64,000 bases of DNA from PALSA-505 sp036496025 (GTDB taxonomy: Bacteria > Actinomycetota > Actinomycetes > Streptosporangiales > Streptosporangiaceae): positions 8,454 to 72,453 of the forward strand of contig DASXLW010000085.1 of the NCBI GenBank assembly GCA_036496025.1. Reading direction: 5' to 3'. The notes beneath the pieces are model-generated. The model worked only from the letters and a program-made list of their open reading frames with translations. It was not told the DNA's origin and did not search any database. Positions 38,435 to 47,063 of the stretch are shown in pieces. Position 1 is the stretch's first letter; the number at the start of each line of letters is the position of its first letter. The translations under genes and the position numbers were made by a program.

Positions 38435-40849
38435 TCAGGACGGGGGATCGACCGCCTTCAGCCGTTCGGGCTGACCATTGCCGGGCTGGCCCTGCACCTC
38501 GTCCGCGCTCAGCGGCACCGGCGGGTGGCCGGCGCCCGGCTGAGCGTCGCGCCTGCTCATTGCGGACGGCCACCAGTTCCACCGGCCGAGCAGCACCACG
38601 GTGGACGGCACCAGCAGCGTCCTGACCAGGAAGGTGTCCATCAGGATGCCGAGGCCGAGGCCAATACCGATGTCGCGGACGAAGCTGGTCCCCGGCCCGC
38701 TTCCGGCCACCACGACGAGCACGCCGAACGTCCCCGCCAGCACCAGCCCGGCCGAGGTCACCGTGGTACCGGTGGCGCCCACCGCGCGGACGACGGCCTC
38801 GCGCAGCCGCAGCTGCTTGGCTTCCTCCCGGATCCGCGTCATCACCAGGATGTTGTAGTCCTCGCCCAGCGCGAGCAGGAAGATGAACATCAGGAACGGC
38901 AGGAAGAAGGTCAGGCCGCTGTGCCCGGCGATCCCGATGAATATCAGCACGGCCAGGCCGAGCGCCGCGAAGTAGGACAGCGCCACCGAGGCGATCAGGT
39001 ACAGCGGCGCTACCAGGCTGCGCAGCACGACCGCGAGCAGCACGCCGATGACCAGGATGGCGATCGGGATGACCCGGACCAGGTCGCTGTTGGAGATGCT
39101 GCTGATGTCGTAGAAGGCGGGCGCCTCACCGCCCACCGCCGAGTCGGTGGCGCCGATCGAATGCGCCACCGTCGTGGTGGCGCGGCGCAGCGACGGGACC
39201 GCGTTCATGGCCGCGGTGCCGCCCGGATCGCCGGCCTGCAGCCCGGTCTGGTACTGCACCGTCGTGCCGTCCGGGCTGACGTAGTTCGCGGTGGCCCGGT
39301 AGATCTGGTAGCCGATGGCCGGGATCTTCAGCCCGGGCGGAGGCGTCGCCGGCAGCTTGCCGGCCGGGCCGAGTGCCGCGTGCAACCGGGCGAACTGGGT
39401 CGGCGTGAGCGTGGGTCCCACCGGGTTCAGCGGCCCGGTGACCTTGGTGAACAGGCCGGTGGCCCGGAGCTTGCTGGCCGCGGCCGCGAGCACCTCCGGG
39501 TCCTGCCAGGCGGGCTCGCGCAGCTTGAAGATGATGTTGGTCGGGTTCGCCGACGACTGCGGGAAGTACTTGGCCAGCAGGGCCGTGCCCCTGGCCGAGT
39601 CGCTGCCCGACGGCGCGGTGGTCGTCCCGCCGAACCCGCTGGCCTTGTACCCGATCGAGGCGAGCGCCAGCAGGCCGAAGAACACCACCCCGATCACCAG
39701 CGTCGGCACCGGGTGGCGGACGATGCGCGCGGCCACCCGGCCCCAGACGCCGGTCGAGCCCTTGGACTGGATGCTCCACGGGATCAGCTTCTCCCGCCCG
39801 AATATCCGCGCGAACACGCGCTTCTTGACCTCGATGAAGGCCAGCCGGAACGACAGCAGCGCGGGCAGCAGGGTGAGCGCCGCGATCAGCATGACGCCGA
39901 TCCCGATCGCCAGCGGGATGCCCAGCTGGGAGTAGAACGGGAACGTGGCGGCGAGCAGCGTGACCAGTGCGGCGATCACCGTCATGGCCGAGAACGTGAT
40001 CGACTCGCCCACCCGGGTCAGCGCCTTGACGATCGCATCGTGGCGGGGCAGCCCGCGGCGCAGTTCCTCGCGCACCCGGAACACGAGGAACAGCCCGTAG
40101 TCGGTCCCCGCGCCGAGGACCAGCACGATCAGCAGGAACTGGGCGATGGGGGAGACCTTGAGGCCGTGCTCTCCGGCCAGCGCCACCAGCGGGCCGGATA
40201 TCGAGAACGCGATAAACGCGGGCAGCAGCGTCATCAGCGCGAGCGACAGCGAGCGGAAGATCAGCACCAGCAGCACGATGATGAACAGCGCGGACACGGT
40301 TTCCAGCTGGTTGCCGGTGTTGCCCGACGCCTTCTGCTGATCCACCTGGATCGCGATGTCGCCGGCCAGGTGCGCCTGCAGCCCGGGCGGCAGATGAGCC
40401 TGGGCGATCTTGGCGCGCAGGGCGTTCACCAGGTCCGTGTCCTGGTTCTGGCCCCCGCTGAACCTGGCCAGCACCACGAGCTGGTCAGCGTGGCCGTCCG
40501 GCGACCGGCCCAGGTCCTTGATCTCGTGGACCGTGGGGACCTGGCGGAACTGGGTCGTCAGCGCGCCGATCGCGCTGACGTCGGCGGCGGTCAGCGGGGC
40601 GCTGGTGCGGGCGACCACCACCGGGACCGGCTGCAGGTTGCTGGTGCCGAACGGCTCCGCCAGCGTCGCGGCGTGCATGCTCGGTGCGCTGGCCGGCAGG
40701 AACTTGGTGTTGTTGCCCTGCGTAACGCTCGACAGCTTGGGCAGCGCCGCGCTCAACACCACCGCGGCGATCAGCCAGGCCGGAATGACGATCCACCAGA
40801 ACCGGGCGCAGAACCGCCCGATGGCGCTGAAGATAGCGTCCACGTGCAT
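38435..40849 (-). CDS. MMPL family transporter
   Basis: 804-residue RND-type membrane protein of the MMPL group, which exports lipids or other hydrophobic compounds using the proton gradient. Two similar halves, each with one N-terminal helix, a large extracytoplasmic domain (about 45-180 and 425-570) and five or six helices. Proton-relay-type Asp-Tyr pairs sit in the matching helices: GAGTDYGLF in the first half and GEDYNILV in the second. The C-terminal 45 residues are Pro/Gly-rich and cytoplasmic. ATG 40849 has TACCAT 8 nt upstream. No lipid-synthesis genes adjoin it, though a fatty-acyl-CoA synthetase lies 3 kb away. Confidence 0.93.
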   Translation of the reverse strand: MHVDAIFSAIGRFCARFWWIVIPAWLIAAVVLSAALPKLSSVTQGNNTKFLPASAPSMHAATLAEPFGTSNLQPVPVVVARTSAPLTAADVSAIGALTTQFRQVPTVHEIKDLGRSPDGHADQLVVLARFSGGQNQDTDLVNALRAKIAQAHLPPGLQAHLAGDIAIQVDQQKASGNTGNQLETVSALFIIVLLVLIFRSLSLALMTLLPAFIAFSISGPLVALAGEHGLKVSPIAQFLLIVLVLGAGTDYGLFLVFRVREELRRGLPRHDAIVKALTRVGESITFSAMTVIAALVTLLAATFPFYSQLGIPLAIGIGVMLIAALTLLPALLSFRLAFIEVKKRVFARIFGREKLIPWSIQSKGSTGVWGRVAARIVRHPVPTLVIGVVFFGLLALASIGYKASGFGGTTTAPSGSDSARGTALLAKYFPQSSANPTNIIFKLREPAWQDPEVLAAAASKLRATGLFTKVTGPLNPVGPTLTPTQFARLHAALGPAGKLPATPPPGLKIPAIGYQIYRATANYVSPDGTTVQYQTGLQAGDPGGTAAMNAVPSLRRATTTVAHSIGATDSAVGGEAPAFYDISSISNSDLVRVIPIAILVIGVLLAVVLRSLVAPLYLIASVALSYFAALGLAVLIFIGIAGHSGLTFFLPFLMFIFLLALGEDYNILVMTRIREEAKQLRLREAVVRAVGATGTTVTSAGLVLAGTFGVLVVVAGSGPGTSFVRDIGIGLGLGILMDTFLVRTLLVPSTVVLLGRWNWWPSAMSRRDAQPGAGHPPVPLSADEVQGQPGNGQPERLKAVDPPS

Positions 40850-40857
40850 GGGACGCG

Positions 40858-40863
40858 ATGGTA
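40858..40863 (-). promoter_or_regulatory. Leaderless-type -10 element of the MMPL gene
   Basis: TACCAT on the minus strand, 8 nt upstream of ATG 40849, with no ribosome site and no clear -35. It suggests separate transcription from apbE, which lies upstream on the same strand. Confidence 0.45.
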
Positions 40864-40953
40864 CGCGATCGAGGTTACGGGTCTCTAACGAGTCTCAGCG
40901 TCCTCTCAGGCGGGCCGCCGGGCGGCGTGCGCCACACCGCCGGCGAGCTGGGC

Positions 40954-41766
40954 TCACGAGGTGAACTCCATCCCGCCCGTGTCCTCCTCGCTCCCGTCCG
41001 CGCGGATCAGGTAACCCTGGTAGCCGTCGAGCGCGCCCACCGCCCTGAGCGCCTGGTCAGCACCGACAGCCACCGCGGTGGCCAGGGCATCGGCGAGCGC
41101 CAGGCTGGGACCCGTGACTGTGGCCGAGGCGACGCCGGTCGCCGGGCGCCCGGTAGCGGGATCGAGCAGATGAGCCCCGCGCTCGTAGTCTGCGGAGGTG
41201 GCCACCGCGGCCCGCGGCTGCACGATGCAGGCCAGGGCGTCGGCTCGCCACGGATGCCGGATGCCGACCCGCCAGCGCCGGCCCGGAGCCGGTGATCCGA
41301 ACACGGTCAGGTCGCCACCGCCGTTGACCAGCGCGGCGTCGATTCCGGCCCGCTGCAGGACGCCGGCCGCCCGCTCCACCGCCCACCCCTTCACCAGCCC
41401 GGTGGGATCGACTCCGCCCGGGAGCGCCCACGGATCGAACCAGCCCGCCGATGCCTCCCTGGCCGTCAGGCACAAAGCGAGCACCTCGGACACCTCCGCT
41501 GGCACCTTGTCCGGCGTGACCTCGCCTCGCCGCAGCCGGCTGACCGGGCTCGCCGGGTTCCAGGTGCTGAAGACCGCATCCGCCCGGCGCAGCACGCGGC
41601 AAGCGGCTTCGACCGCGGCCCGCGCGGCCGGCTCAGGCATCCCGCCAGGTACGACGGTGAAGGAGACCACAGTGCCCATCACCTTCTCGGCGTGCGTGAA
41701 GGCCGTCTCGCCGGATTCGCCCGCACCGCGCAGCGCACTGCCGCGCCTGCCGTGCTCATCAGGCAT
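40954..41766 (-). CDS. apbE: FAD:protein FMN transferase ApbE
   Basis: 270 residues. Attaches FMN from FAD covalently to Ser/Thr of target flavoproteins. Seen: the N-terminal VMGTVVSFTV, FSTWNPASPVSRL, the FAD-binding DPTGLVKGWAVERA and NGGGDL, then HLLDPATGRPATG and the C-terminal SLALADALATAV with the metal-binding aspartate. No obvious signal peptide, unlike many ApbE lipoproteins, so FMN loading might occur before export of its target. It overlaps by 8 bp the FMN-binding gene just upstream, its evident substrate. Confidence 0.94.
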   Translation of the reverse strand: MPDEHGRRGSALRGAGESGETAFTHAEKVMGTVVSFTVVPGGMPEPAARAAVEAACRVLRRADAVFSTWNPASPVSRLRRGEVTPDKVPAEVSEVLALCLTAREASAGWFDPWALPGGVDPTGLVKGWAVERAAGVLQRAGIDAALVNGGGDLTVFGSPAPGRRWRVGIRHPWRADALACIVQPRAAVATSADYERGAHLLDPATGRPATGVASATVTGPSLALADALATAVAVGADQALRAVGALDGYQGYLIRADGSEEDTGGMEFTS

Positions 41767-42271
41767 GCAACGTGTCCAGAGCGGCCTGCAGCGAGCGGGC
41801 GTAGCCGGCGCTGGTGTAGGACGCGCCGCTCACCGAGTTGATGGACGCGCTCTGGGCCGACAGCACTTCGGACCGCAGCACGGGTATGGCTTGTGCGCAA
41901 ATCTGCTGGGAGGTCGGCTCGAGCGTCTGCAGCCCGGCCACCGAGACCGCGGTGATCCGGGTGCCGTGGATCGTGACCTTGACCGCGATCGTTCCGTAGC
42001 CGAAATTCACGCCGGGTCCCGTGGCTGTCCGCACGAGATGGGCCGTCCGAGGGCGCCGTGAACTCGTGCCGCGGTGCGCCGGATGCCTCTTGCCGGCGCC
42101 CGCCCGGGACGTCGCGGCTGGCCTGGACCGTCCGGCCGCTCCTGCGCTGCCCATGCCCGCGGTCACCGGCGTCCCGGCGTCGACAGCGTGCCAGGCGATC
42201 AGGCCGGTGAACCCGGCGACGGAGCCGACCACGAACAACGGCGCCCGCCGCAGGGTCCGGCCTGCTGTCAT
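41759..42271 (-). CDS. FMN-binding domain protein (likely ApbE substrate)
   Basis: 170 residues. One N-terminal hydrophobic segment (about 11-27, signal anchor), a Ser/Arg/Gly-rich linker (35-78), then an FMN_bind domain (80-170) like the NqrC/RnfG core. The flavinylation motif reads SGASYTS, so Ser151 takes the place of the usual acceptor threonine of SGATxTS. Inferred role: extracytoplasmic one-domain flavin carrier receiving electrons from the membrane flavoprotein encoded 10 bp upstream. Its 3' end overlaps apbE by 8 bp. Confidence 0.88.
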   Translation of the reverse strand: MTAGRTLRRAPLFVVGSVAGFTGLIAWHAVDAGTPVTAGMGSAGAAGRSRPAATSRAGAGKRHPAHRGTSSRRPRTAHLVRTATGPGVNFGYGTIAVKVTIHGTRITAVSVAGLQTLEPTSQQICAQAIPVLRSEVLSAQSASINSVSGASYTSAGYARSLQAALDTLHA

Positions 42272-42281
42272 CGTCTCGTCC

Positions 42282-43673
42282 TCATAGGGCGAATGCCTCG
42301 TGATGGATGGCTTCCTCTGGGACGCGAAGCTGCCTGAGCAGCTCGACGGTATCGGCCACGAATCCCTCCGGCCCGCATACGTAGACGTCGCGCTGGCGCA
42401 GGTCGGGAACGAGCCGACGCAGCGCCTGACTGGTTATGGACGCTTCCTCGCGTGGCCCGACGAACTCCAGGAGCTGGCCGTGCTTGTCCCGGACCAGGTC
42501 GCGGACCTCGCGGCCGAGCACCAGATCTTCCGGCCGGCTGGCTCGCAGCATGACAACCGGCCGACAGGCGCCCGGCAGATCCTCCAGCAGCGCCCGCAGC
42601 GCGGTGACCCCGATGCCCGCGGCGATCAGCAAGGCCCGCGGCCGCAGCTGAGCATCCCGCGTGAACGTCCCGTAAGGCCCTTCCACCACGACCTTGGTGC
42701 CCGGGCGCAGATGGGCCAGCGACGCCGAATAGTCGCCTACGGCCTTGGCCGTCAGCCGCAGGTAGGGCGGCCGGGGCAGCGCCGAGAGCGAGAAGGGATG
42801 GGCCTGCCACCACATCCCCCCGGCCAGGAAGCGCCAGCAGAAGAACTGCCCGCCCGACACGGCCAGCCGGTCGAGCTGGCGGCCGGAGCAGATGATTGAC
42901 ACCACGCCAGGGCCCTCGGGCCGGATTTCGACCACGCGCAGGCCATGGCGGACACTGCGGATCACCGGCAGGGCCACCCGGTAGGCGAGGACCAGGCCGG
43001 CTGTGCACAGCCACGCCAGCGACCATGCTGCCTGGGTGAGTGGATGGCCGACGAAAGCGGGGCCGAGCACGATCACGTGGGTGAACGAGATGGCCAGGGC
43101 CAGGTACATGGTCAGGTGTACCGCCCACCAGGTCTCGCGCCGCACCCGCCGGCGGATGGCCCGGATCGAGATGGTCCCGGCCAGGCACATCAGGCCCAGC
43201 CCGGCCGTGGCGGTCAGCATGTCCGGATACCGGCTGAGCAGTACGCCGACCTGGTGCCCTAGGCCTGTCCTGGCTGCCTGAGCGTATCCCACGGTGATGA
43301 AAACCGCGTGCGCGACCAGGAGGGTGATCGGCCACGGGGCAAGCCGCCGGTGCCAGCACAGCAGGCCGTCCTGGCCCAGCACCCGCTCGACGAAGGGAAT
43401 CCGGCTCACCAAGAGCACCATCAGCAGGGCCAGGTAGGTTCCCACCAGGCCGGTGAGGCTGCCCGCGAACGTGGCCGGCCCTCCGGGCGCAGTGAGCTGG
43501 CCGGCGGTTTCCGTCGTGACGGCCAGCGCTGTCGCGACGCCCAGGCCGATTCCGGCCACCGCCAGAGCCGCCTGGACGAGCGCGGGCCGGGGCGGGGGAG
43601 CCGGACAGCCCCGGGCGGCCCGGCGGGCGGGAACCCGCTTACCGGCACCAGGCGACGCGGACAGGTAACTCAT
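42282..43673 (-). CDS. Ferric-reductase-like membrane flavoprotein (FNR-type)
   Basis: 463 residues. The N-terminal half has about six hydrophobic helices; pairs of histidines (CWHRRLAPWPITLLVAHA, VHLTMYLALAISFTH in part) are placed as in haem-binding ferric reductase transmembrane domains. The C-terminal half is a ferredoxin-NADP-reductase module: FAD motif HPFSLSALP (R/HxxS type), GPYGTF, then the NAD(P) domain with LLIAAGIGVTALRALLEDL and YVCGPEGFV. It moves electrons from NAD(P)H through FAD and haem across the membrane. First gene of the triad with the FMN_bind and apbE genes. ATG 43673. Confidence 0.9.
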   Translation of the reverse strand: MSYLSASPGAGKRVPARRAARGCPAPPPRPALVQAALAVAGIGLGVATALAVTTETAGQLTAPGGPATFAGSLTGLVGTYLALLMVLLVSRIPFVERVLGQDGLLCWHRRLAPWPITLLVAHAVFITVGYAQAARTGLGHQVGVLLSRYPDMLTATAGLGLMCLAGTISIRAIRRRVRRETWWAVHLTMYLALAISFTHVIVLGPAFVGHPLTQAAWSLAWLCTAGLVLAYRVALPVIRSVRHGLRVVEIRPEGPGVVSIICSGRQLDRLAVSGGQFFCWRFLAGGMWWQAHPFSLSALPRPPYLRLTAKAVGDYSASLAHLRPGTKVVVEGPYGTFTRDAQLRPRALLIAAGIGVTALRALLEDLPGACRPVVMLRASRPEDLVLGREVRDLVRDKHGQLLEFVGPREEASITSQALRRLVPDLRQRDVYVCGPEGFVADTVELLRQLRVPEEAIHHEAFAL

Positions 43674-43761
43674 GGCAGGCAGGATGCCAGCCGCGAATGA
43701 CGGCTTGATGAAGGGCGGCCACGGCGGCTCAGCGCCGCGCGGGGGGATGCGGGTGTAGATG

Positions 43762-45420
43762 TCAGGCCGTGGACGGGCCGGCGATCGTCTCCAGCCCGAG
43801 CTCGACGGTGGAGACTTCCCGCATCTTGAACTTCTGGACCTTGCCGGTGACGGTCATCGGGAACTCGTCGGTGAACCGCACGTACCGCGGCACCTTGAAG
43901 TGCGCGATCTGCCCGGCGCAGTAAGACTTCAGGTCGTCCTCGGTCAGGGCGTGGCCCGGGCGCAGCCGCACCCAGGCGCACAGCTCCTCGCCGTACCTGG
44001 CGTCCGGCACCCCGATCACCTGGACGTCTTCCACGGCCGGGTGGGTGTACAGGAACTCCTCGACCTCGCGCGGGTAGACGTTCTCGCCACCGCGGATGAT
44101 CATGTCCTTGATCCGGCCCACGATGTTGACGTAGCCGGCCTCGTCCATCGTGGCCAGGTCGCCGGTGTGCATCCACCGGGCCGCGTCGATCACCTCCGCG
44201 GTCTTGGCCGGCTCGTTCCAGTAGCCGAGCATGACCGAGTAGCCGCGGGTGCAGAGCTCGCCGGGTGTGCCGCGCGGCACCACGAGCCCGGTCTCCGGGT
44301 CGGTGATCTTGACCTCGAGGTGCGGGTGTACCCGTCCCACCGTGGACACCCGCAGCTCCATGTCGTCGTCCGCGCTGGTCTGGGTGGACACTGGTGACGT
44401 CTCGGTCATCCCGTAGCAGATCGTGACCTCGGTCATGTGCATCTCGCTGACCGCCCGCTTCATCACCTCGACCGGGCACGGCGAGCCGGCCATGATGCCG
44501 GTCCGCAGCGAGGACAGGTCGTAGGCGGCGAAGTCGGGCAGGCCGAGTTCGGCGATGAACATCGTCGGCACCCCGTACAGCGCGGTGCACCGCTGCGACT
44601 GCACCGCCCGCAGGCTGGCGGCCGGGTCGAACCCGGGTCCGGGGATGACGATGCAGGCGCCGTGCGTGGTGCAGGCCAGGTTGCCCAGGACCATCCCGAA
44701 GCAGTGGTAGAAGGGCACCGGGATGGCGACCCGGTCCTGCTCGGTGTACCGGCACAGTTCGCCGATGAAGAAGCCGTTGTTGAGGATGTTGTGGTGGGAC
44801 AGCGTGGCGCCCTTGGGGAAGCCGGTGGTCCCGCTGGTGTACTGGATGTTGATCGGGTCGTCGAAGGAGAGCTCCGCGGCCCGGCGGTCCAGCGCGGCGC
44901 GCTGCTGCGCGGCCGTTCCCTGGCCGGCCGCCAGCCGGGTCCATTCGCCGGCGCCGAGGTAGATCACCTCGCGCAGGCCGGGCAGGTCGCCGCGCACCTC
45001 GTCGATCATCGCCCGGTAGTCGCTGGTCTTGAACTGCTGCGCGCTGACCAGCATCCGCACGCCGGACTGGCGGAGCACGAAGGCCAGCTCGTGGCTGCGG
45101 TAGGCCGGGTTGATGTTGACCAGGATCGCGCCCATCTTCGCGGTGGCGTACTGCAGCAGGACCCATTCCGGGCGGTTGGGGGACCAGATGCCCACCCGGT
45201 CGCCGGCCGCGATCCCGGCCGCGATCAGGCCGCTGGCCAGCGCGTCGGCGTCGGCGTTCAGCTGCGCGTACGTCCAGCGCTGGCCGCTCGGCACGTCCAC
45301 CAGCGCGTCGCGGCCGCCGAAAGCGGCCGCCGTGGCGTCCAGGTTGGCGCCGATCGTCTCGCCGATCAGCGGCTGATCCGACGGGCCGTTGCTGTAGGAC
45401 AGCCGGCTCGCATCGTCCAT
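43762..45420 (-). CDS. Fatty-acyl-CoA synthetase / AMP-binding enzyme
   Basis: 552 residues from ATG 45420, with GGGAGG 5 nt upstream; the frame continues upstream without support. ANL superfamily: P-loop YTSGTTGFPKGA, motif YGMTETSP, the hinge-region TGD..GYVNIVGRIKDMIIRGGENVYP (in part) and the catalytic lysine near the end in MTVTGKVQKFKMRE. Size and motifs fit medium/long-chain fatty-acyl-CoA ligases of the FadD35/AcsF type used in beta-oxidation. Chain length cannot be read from the sequence. It is divergent from nfeD. Confidence 0.92.
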   Translation of the reverse strand: MDDASRLSYSNGPSDQPLIGETIGANLDATAAAFGGRDALVDVPSGQRWTYAQLNADADALASGLIAAGIAAGDRVGIWSPNRPEWVLLQYATAKMGAILVNINPAYRSHELAFVLRQSGVRMLVSAQQFKTSDYRAMIDEVRGDLPGLREVIYLGAGEWTRLAAGQGTAAQQRAALDRRAAELSFDDPINIQYTSGTTGFPKGATLSHHNILNNGFFIGELCRYTEQDRVAIPVPFYHCFGMVLGNLACTTHGACIVIPGPGFDPAASLRAVQSQRCTALYGVPTMFIAELGLPDFAAYDLSSLRTGIMAGSPCPVEVMKRAVSEMHMTEVTICYGMTETSPVSTQTSADDDMELRVSTVGRVHPHLEVKITDPETGLVVPRGTPGELCTRGYSVMLGYWNEPAKTAEVIDAARWMHTGDLATMDEAGYVNIVGRIKDMIIRGGENVYPREVEEFLYTHPAVEDVQVIGVPDARYGEELCAWVRLRPGHALTEDDLKSYCAGQIAHFKVPRYVRFTDEFPMTVTGKVQKFKMREVSTVELGLETIAGPSTA

Positions 45421-45582
45421 GGTGACCTCCCGGTTGCTGGCACCATCCTCGCCCCGGAGGCCGGCGCGCCGGAAGTACCCAGGTCCGGGCAGACGCGGTG
45501 CAAGGACAGGTGCCGCGGAGTTACTGTCAGAGAAGAGCGTGCGGATCGGCCGCAGTGGCCCTCCCGCTCGTCCGGAGCTGTC

Positions 45583-46011
45583 ATGAGCTGGATCATCTGG
45601 CTGATCGTGGCCGCGGTGCTCGGCGTGGCCGAGGTGGTCACGGTGACACTCGCGCTCGGCCTGCTCGCGGTGGCCGCGGTGGCCGCGGCCGTGGTCAGCG
45701 CGGCCGGCCTGGGCGTGCCCGCCGAACTCGGCGCGTTCGCCGTGGTGGCCGCGGCCGGCCTGGGCGTGGTCCGCCCGATAGCGATGCGCCATATCAGGCA
45801 GCCGCCGCCGCTGCGCACCGGCGTCGCTGCCCTGGTCGGCCGGACGGCCATCGTGATCCAGGAGGTCAACGGGCAGTCCGGCCGGGTCCGCATCGGCGGC
45901 GAGGAATGGTCCTCGCGCGCTTACGACGAGGATCTCGTGATCCCGGTGGGCGCCAAGGTAGATGTCATGCAGATCGAGGGCGTCACCGCCCTCGTGTATC
46001 CACGGGAGTAG
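45583..46011 (+). CDS. NfeD family membrane protein
   Basis: 142 residues from ATG 45583, with GGAG 5 nt upstream. Two or three hydrophobic segments (about 2-65) are followed by a C-terminal OB-fold (about 80-142) with TAIVIQEVNGQSGRVRIGGEEWSSRA (in part), characteristic of short NfeD (NfeD1b) proteins. These are encoded next to SPFH proteins and act with them in membrane-domain organisation. Here the SPFH gene begins 3 bp after the stop, making an evident operon. A possible -10 TACTGT lies at 45522. Confidence 0.92.
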   Translation: MSWIIWLIVAAVLGVAEVVTVTLALGLLAVAAVAAAVVSAAGLGVPAELGAFAVVAAAGLGVVRPIAMRHIRQPPPLRTGVAALVGRTAIVIQEVNGQSGRVRIGGEEWSSRAYDEDLVIPVGAKVDVMQIEGVTALVYPRE

Positions 46012-46013
46012 TC

Positions 46014-47063
46014 ATGGACCTGGCCGGCGGCATCATCGCAGTGATCATCGTGATTCTGGCCGTCCTCACCGTGCTGCGCTCGGTTCGCATCGTGCCGCAG
46101 GCGCGAGCGCGCAACATCGAGCGGCTGGGCCGGTACCGCAAGACCCTGGAGCCCGGGATGAACTTCATCATCCCGTTCGTCGACCGGGTGAAGCCGCTCA
46201 TCGACCTGCGCGAGCAGGTGGTCTCGTTCAAGGGCCAGCCGGTCATCACCGAGGACAACCTGGTCGTGCTCATCGACACCGTGCTGTTCTTCCAGGTCAC
46301 CGACCCGCGGGCGGCCGACTACGAGATCGTCGACTACATCCAGGCGATCGAGCAGATCACCGCCACCATGCTGCGCAGCGTGATCGGTTCCATGGACCTC
46401 GAGCAGACGCTGACCTCGCGCGACCGGATCAACAACATGCTGCGCGGCGTGCTCGACGACGCCTCCGGCAAGTGGGGCATCCGGGTGACCCGGGTGGAGA
46501 TCAAGGCCATCGACCCGCCGAAGAGCGTGGTGGACGCGATGGAGAAGCAGATGCGCGCCGAGCGCGAGAAGCGCGCCGCGATCCTCAACGCCGAGGGCCT
46601 GCGACAGTCGAAGATCCTCACCGCCGAGGGCGAGAAGCAGGGCAGCATCCTGAAGGCCGAGGGCGACAAGCAGAGCGCGATCCTGCGCGCCGAGGGCCAG
46701 GCCCAGGCGGTCAGCACCGTCTTCGAGGCGATCCATGACAGCAACCCGGACCCCAAGGTGCTCGCCTACCAGTACCTGCAGACGCTGCCGCAGCTCGCCC
46801 AGGGCGAGGGGAACACGTTCTGGATCATCCCCAGCGAGGTGACATCGGCGCTGAAGAGCCTGTCCAGCGCGTTCGACCCCGGAGCCAAGGACAGCCAGGG
46901 CCAGGGACCGGCCGCCGGTCCCGGGCCAGGCATTGCCTCCGCCGTGGCCAACCTGGCTCTACAGCCGAACGGCGAGCCCGATGGCCAGCAGGGCGCCGAA
47001 GGCGAGCTGTACCCGCCCGGTCTGCCCGAGAACGGTGATCAGCACGCGCCCGGACGCCCCTGA
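46014..47063 (+). CDS. SPFH/Band 7 (stomatin-like) protein
   Basis: 349 residues from ATG 46014, with GGGAG upstream. An N-terminal membrane segment (4-22), the SPFH domain (about 25-190) with IERLGRYRKTLEPGMNFIIPFVDRV (in part), then a long Ala/Glu/Lys coiled coil with a repeated AEGxKQ pattern (about 190-235), and a Gly/Pro/Gln-rich tail. Stomatin-like proteins form membrane-bound oligomers that scaffold membrane domains or control proteases. The low-complexity C-terminus (last 35 codons) overlaps the menA coding sequence on the other strand by 105 bp. Confidence 0.94.
   Translation: MDLAGGIIAVIIVILAVLTVLRSVRIVPQARARNIERLGRYRKTLEPGMNFIIPFVDRVKPLIDLREQVVSFKGQPVITEDNLVVLIDTVLFFQVTDPRAADYEIVDYIQAIEQITATMLRSVIGSMDLEQTLTSRDRINNMLRGVLDDASGKWGIRVTRVEIKAIDPPKSVVDAMEKQMRAEREKRAAILNAEGLRQSKILTAEGEKQGSILKAEGDKQSAILRAEGQAQAVSTVFEAIHDSNPDPKVLAYQYLQTLPQLAQGEGNTFWIIPSEVTSALKSLSSAFDPGAKDSQGQGPAAGPGPGIASAVANLALQPNGEPDGQQGAEGELYPPGLPENGDQHAPGRP

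Noticed and set aside
38030..40888. Very long plus-strand open frame opposite the MMPL gene
   Set aside because: Its translation is Arg/Gly/Pro-rich without any family motif, while the minus strand encodes a complete MMPL transporter with paired membrane motifs. It is a typical antisense shadow in high-GC DNA.
43670..45166. Alternative minus-strand frame inside the acyl-CoA synthetase
   Set aside because: Low-complexity Arg/Gly product; the real frame has all ANL motifs.
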